NCBI GenBank assembly: GCA_020632635.1 | Contig: JACKFE010000001.1 | Span: forward strand, 434,001-498,000 | Length of the DNA: 64,000 bases | Direction: 5' to 3' | Source: Nitrospiraceae bacterium | Lineage (GTDB): Bacteria; Nitrospirota; Nitrospiria; Nitrospirales; UBA8639 | In this document: positions 62,114-64,000 of the stretch, in pieces | How positions within the stretch are numbered: the stretch's first letter is position 1 | How the letters are laid out: each line of letters starts with the position of its first letter | Program-made: the position numbers and the translations under genes | The notes under the pieces: model-generated | What the model was told of the DNA's origin: nothing | Database searches by the model: none | The model's input: only the letters and a program-made list of their open reading frames with translations

Positions 62114-63490
62114 CTAAAAAACAGCTGTGAGATCCATAGAAAACAGATTTCGAAGATTTCTGGCCGCACTCATTCCACCTTCAGCATCCCGAAGATTCAT
62201 ATCGTGACGAATCGTCATGGATAAATTCGAACGAAGATAATATTTGGCTTGCCACGCAAGAAAAGTGGCACTGGTTCGGGTCGCAAGAAGCCCTCCGGCA
62301 TCCATATGATCAAAACGGACTCCAAGCAGCAACCGATCGGTTACTAACGCATGGGTTTCGACCGTCACGCCGGAGGCTGTCGCGTCAAAGGTCGCTGACA
62401 TCCCACTGGGTAAATCGGTCACCCGGTCGATTGTGTAGGCCCCATACACATCCAACCATTTATAACGGAGGCGAGCGGCTACGCCGTACCGGCTACGACT
62501 CACGTCGGCACCGGTGGACACTTTGGCGTTGTGATTCCCAAAATAGGCGAATCCGGAGAGATTTGCCGAAAAATAATCAGACTGGGCATAATCGAACCGG
62601 GTCATGACATACCAATCCTTTGAATGATTCGAATCCCCTGCCCGTTCATTACCCCCATTCAAAATACCAACCTGATATAAGAACCAGTTTCCGAATGGCC
62701 GTCCATGCAGGTCAATACCGAGTTCTTTATCGGAGTTATACAATGTGGATTCATAGGGCATTATGGCCGTCCGACTCCGATCGAATAATCCATAAAATTT
62801 TGATGCAAAAGCGCTCGGCATGGGCGCCCAACGATCCACCGCCGGAGTCGCAAACGAGCCAAAGGGGGGAGCTAATTTAGGACCTACCGGAATAAACTGT
62901 GGACGATCCGTAGCGAATGAAAAATAGGCCGAAGGATCCAACCGACCAACGCGCAAATGAGCCCAATCCATACCTCCTAAATTATTCACGGTGACAAATG
63001 CCCGGCCCAATTCCAAATCACTCGACTGGGCAAACAAGGTAGTGGAATCAACAAGAAATCCCACATTTTTCGCGAAGGTCCCGATCGTAAACATTCGAAG
63101 AATCGTGGGAGAGGCGATATCGGTCTGATCACCAGAGCCGGGAACATCTCGCCGTAATTGGGTATTCTCCAGTGCATTCAAGCCGAACAGGATGCCAAGG
63201 TAATTTGAGACTTGATCTAAGGTCACATCCCCATATTTCAGCTTTTCCACAATGCCGCCATCTTCCGTACCCGGCATCTGATATCCATTTTCTAAAAATT
63301 GTTCCCCGAAGGAATTCAGACGAGGTTGACGGGTATGACAGACATTACAGTTCACCTGATACTTTCTGGCAAAGGCCGGAAGGGCATAGGCATCTTGCAT
63401 CCAAGATCCCCATAACGTGAACATGAGGATAATCCCCATGCCCCACCACCAGGCATCATGGGTTCTCCTACACCATGAACGTGTCTTCAT
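62114..63490 (-). CDS. Cyc2-like outer-membrane cytochrome-porin, copy B
   Basis: A 458-residue exported protein from ATG 63490, chosen because it places a normal signal peptide (about 1-36, ending QDAYA) before the mature part. An ATG 20 codons upstream is also in frame. Heme motif C48-NV-C51-H52 is followed by PRLNSFGEQFLENGYQMPG and a beta-barrel running to a terminal Phe (LTAVF). Long stretches match copy A, such as ELGIDLHGRPFGNWFLYQVG and KDWYV.TR.D.AQS.YFSAN. As in copy A there is one heme only. Proposed role: electron entry through the outer membrane; substrate unknown. Confidence 0.85.
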   Translation of the reverse strand: MKTRSWCRRTHDAWWWGMGIILMFTLWGSWMQDAYALPAFARKYQVNCNVCHTRQPRLNSFGEQFLENGYQMPGTEDGGIVEKLKYGDVTLDQVSNYLGILFGLNALENTQLRRDVPGSGDQTDIASPTILRMFTIGTFAKNVGFLVDSTTLFAQSSDLELGRAFVTVNNLGGMDWAHLRVGRLDPSAYFSFATDRPQFIPVGPKLAPPFGSFATPAVDRWAPMPSAFASKFYGLFDRSRTAIMPYESTLYNSDKELGIDLHGRPFGNWFLYQVGILNGGNERAGDSNHSKDWYVMTRFDYAQSDYFSANLSGFAYFGNHNAKVSTGADVSRSRYGVAARLRYKWLDVYGAYTIDRVTDLPSGMSATFDATASGVTVETHALVTDRLLLGVRFDHMDAGGLLATRTSATFLAWQAKYYLRSNLSMTIRHDMNLRDAEGGMSAARNLRNLFSMDLTAVF

Positions 63491-63581
63491 CCGTGCCGCA
63501 TTTTCCGGAACATTGTTTTGACTATAGGGCACCCATCCGAATCGAGGCATTCTAGAGATTTATTTTGCCTTATGTTATGGC

Positions 63582-63611
63582 TTAATAAAAGGCTTTTCTC
63601 TCTTTAATCAA
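63582..63611 (-). promoter_or_regulatory. Candidate promoter of module B
   Basis: Minus strand: TTGATT (63606-63611), an 18-nt spacer and TATTAA (63582-63587), each 4 of 6 to consensus. It lies about 90 nt upstream of the chosen porin start. Confidence 0.35.
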
Positions 63612-63636
63612 AATCTGTGTTACATTCTTTATGTTT

Positions 63637-63642
63637 TATACT
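63637..63642 (+). promoter_or_regulatory. Possible -10 box for the right-edge lipoprotein gene
   Basis: TATACT, 43 nt before ATG 63686. No good -35 is found at normal spacing, so an activator or alternative sigma factor may be needed if it is real. Confidence 0.25.
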
Positions 63643-63685
63643 GGAAAGAAATTTTTTGGAACACGCCAAACAACAAGTTCCCTAA

Positions 63686-64000
63686 ATGCCGCAGCCGTCA
63701 ACCAAATCTACCCGACTGGCGTGTATTCAACTATGCGTGGGACTAGGACTAAGCTGGTTTCTCCTCAGTTGTTCAGGAGACCGGCCCAGCACCAGAATAA
63801 TTATTGACCAGCCTGACCGCACCATCGGCCTGGAAGTCACGTATCGGGAAGGCGCACACGAATATACACATCCAGCCAATATCCCACCAGCCACCCTCTT
63901 GCAGGCGTTTCGGTACATTCAGGTAATACCCGCCTCTCTCCTTTCCCGATTGACCGGTGGGTCCTCTATACATGAACCAGCCTTCACGGAAGAACAAACC
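63686..64000 (+). CDS. Putative lipoprotein, partial (3' end outside window)
   Basis: The frame from ATG 63686 is open to the window end (105 codons). A hydrophobic segment ends in a lipobox (LGLSWFLLSC, Cys29), so lipidation is likely. The mature part begins GDRPSTRIIIDQPDRTIGLE and continues EVTYREGAHEYTHPANIPPA. I recognise no family. It is divergent from porin B across a 195-nt gap that would hold both promoters. No strong ribosome binding site is visible. Confidence 0.7.
   Translation, partial: MPQPSTKSTRLACIQLCVGLGLSWFLLSCSGDRPSTRIIIDQPDRTIGLEVTYREGAHEYTHPANIPPATLLQAFRYIQVIPASLLSRLTGGSSIHEPAFTEEQT

Overview
The window reads as a chromosomal segment of a Gram-negative, moderate-GC bacterium, most likely a Nitrospirota (Nitrospira-like) lineage. 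This is inferred from the combination of outer-membrane LPS transport genes, a prokaryotic ubiquitin-like protein (Pup), Cyc2-like cytochrome-porins and a multi-repeat PCP_red protein. No 16S rRNA or other decisive marker lies in the window. There is no CRISPR array, prophage or insertion sequence.

Layout. (1) 1-3116, minus strand: lptC-lptA-lptB-rpoN, with rpoN cut by the left edge. (2) 3315-36511, minus strand: one almost uninterrupted information-processing block. In transcription order it is tRNA-Tyr, tRNA-Gly, tRNA-Thr, tuf, rpmG, tRNA-Trp, secE, nusG, rplK, rplA, rplJ-rplL, rpoB, rpoC, rpsL, rpsG, fusA, second tuf, then the full S10, spc and alpha operons down to rpoA and rplQ. Two features stand out: ribosomal proteins L10 and L12 are joined in one open frame with no stop codon between them, and the two tuf genes lie in an apparently exact 1,238-bp direct repeat. 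(3) 36885-42269: a DUF192 protein, a bifunctional Rel ppGpp enzyme, an orphan pup gene, tRNA-Val, a TPR protein and an RNase HI with an N-terminal hybrid-binding domain. (4) 42274-53332, minus strand: a compact run pheA-hisC-aroF-tyrA-aroA-cmk-plsC-rpsA-sppA-IHF/HU-PCP_red protein, linking aromatic amino acid synthesis with nucleotide, lipid and translation genes. (5) 53630-64000: two homologous three-gene modules in opposite orientation. Each encodes an outer-membrane cytochrome-porin, a diheme cytochrome c and a cupredoxin-like protein. They flank a 1,123-residue hybrid sensor kinase. A lipoprotein gene runs off the right edge.

How the parts work together. Regions 1-4 are housekeeping: envelope assembly, transcription, translation, stringent response and shikimate-derived amino acids. 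Region 5 is the accessory part and the best candidate for an undescribed system. The proposed route is electron transfer across the outer membrane through a single-heme porin to a periplasmic diheme cytochrome and a copper protein. The duplication suggests two versions for different substrates or conditions, with the membrane sensor kinase as a possible controller. The electron-transfer role and the regulatory link are inferences from motifs and gene order.
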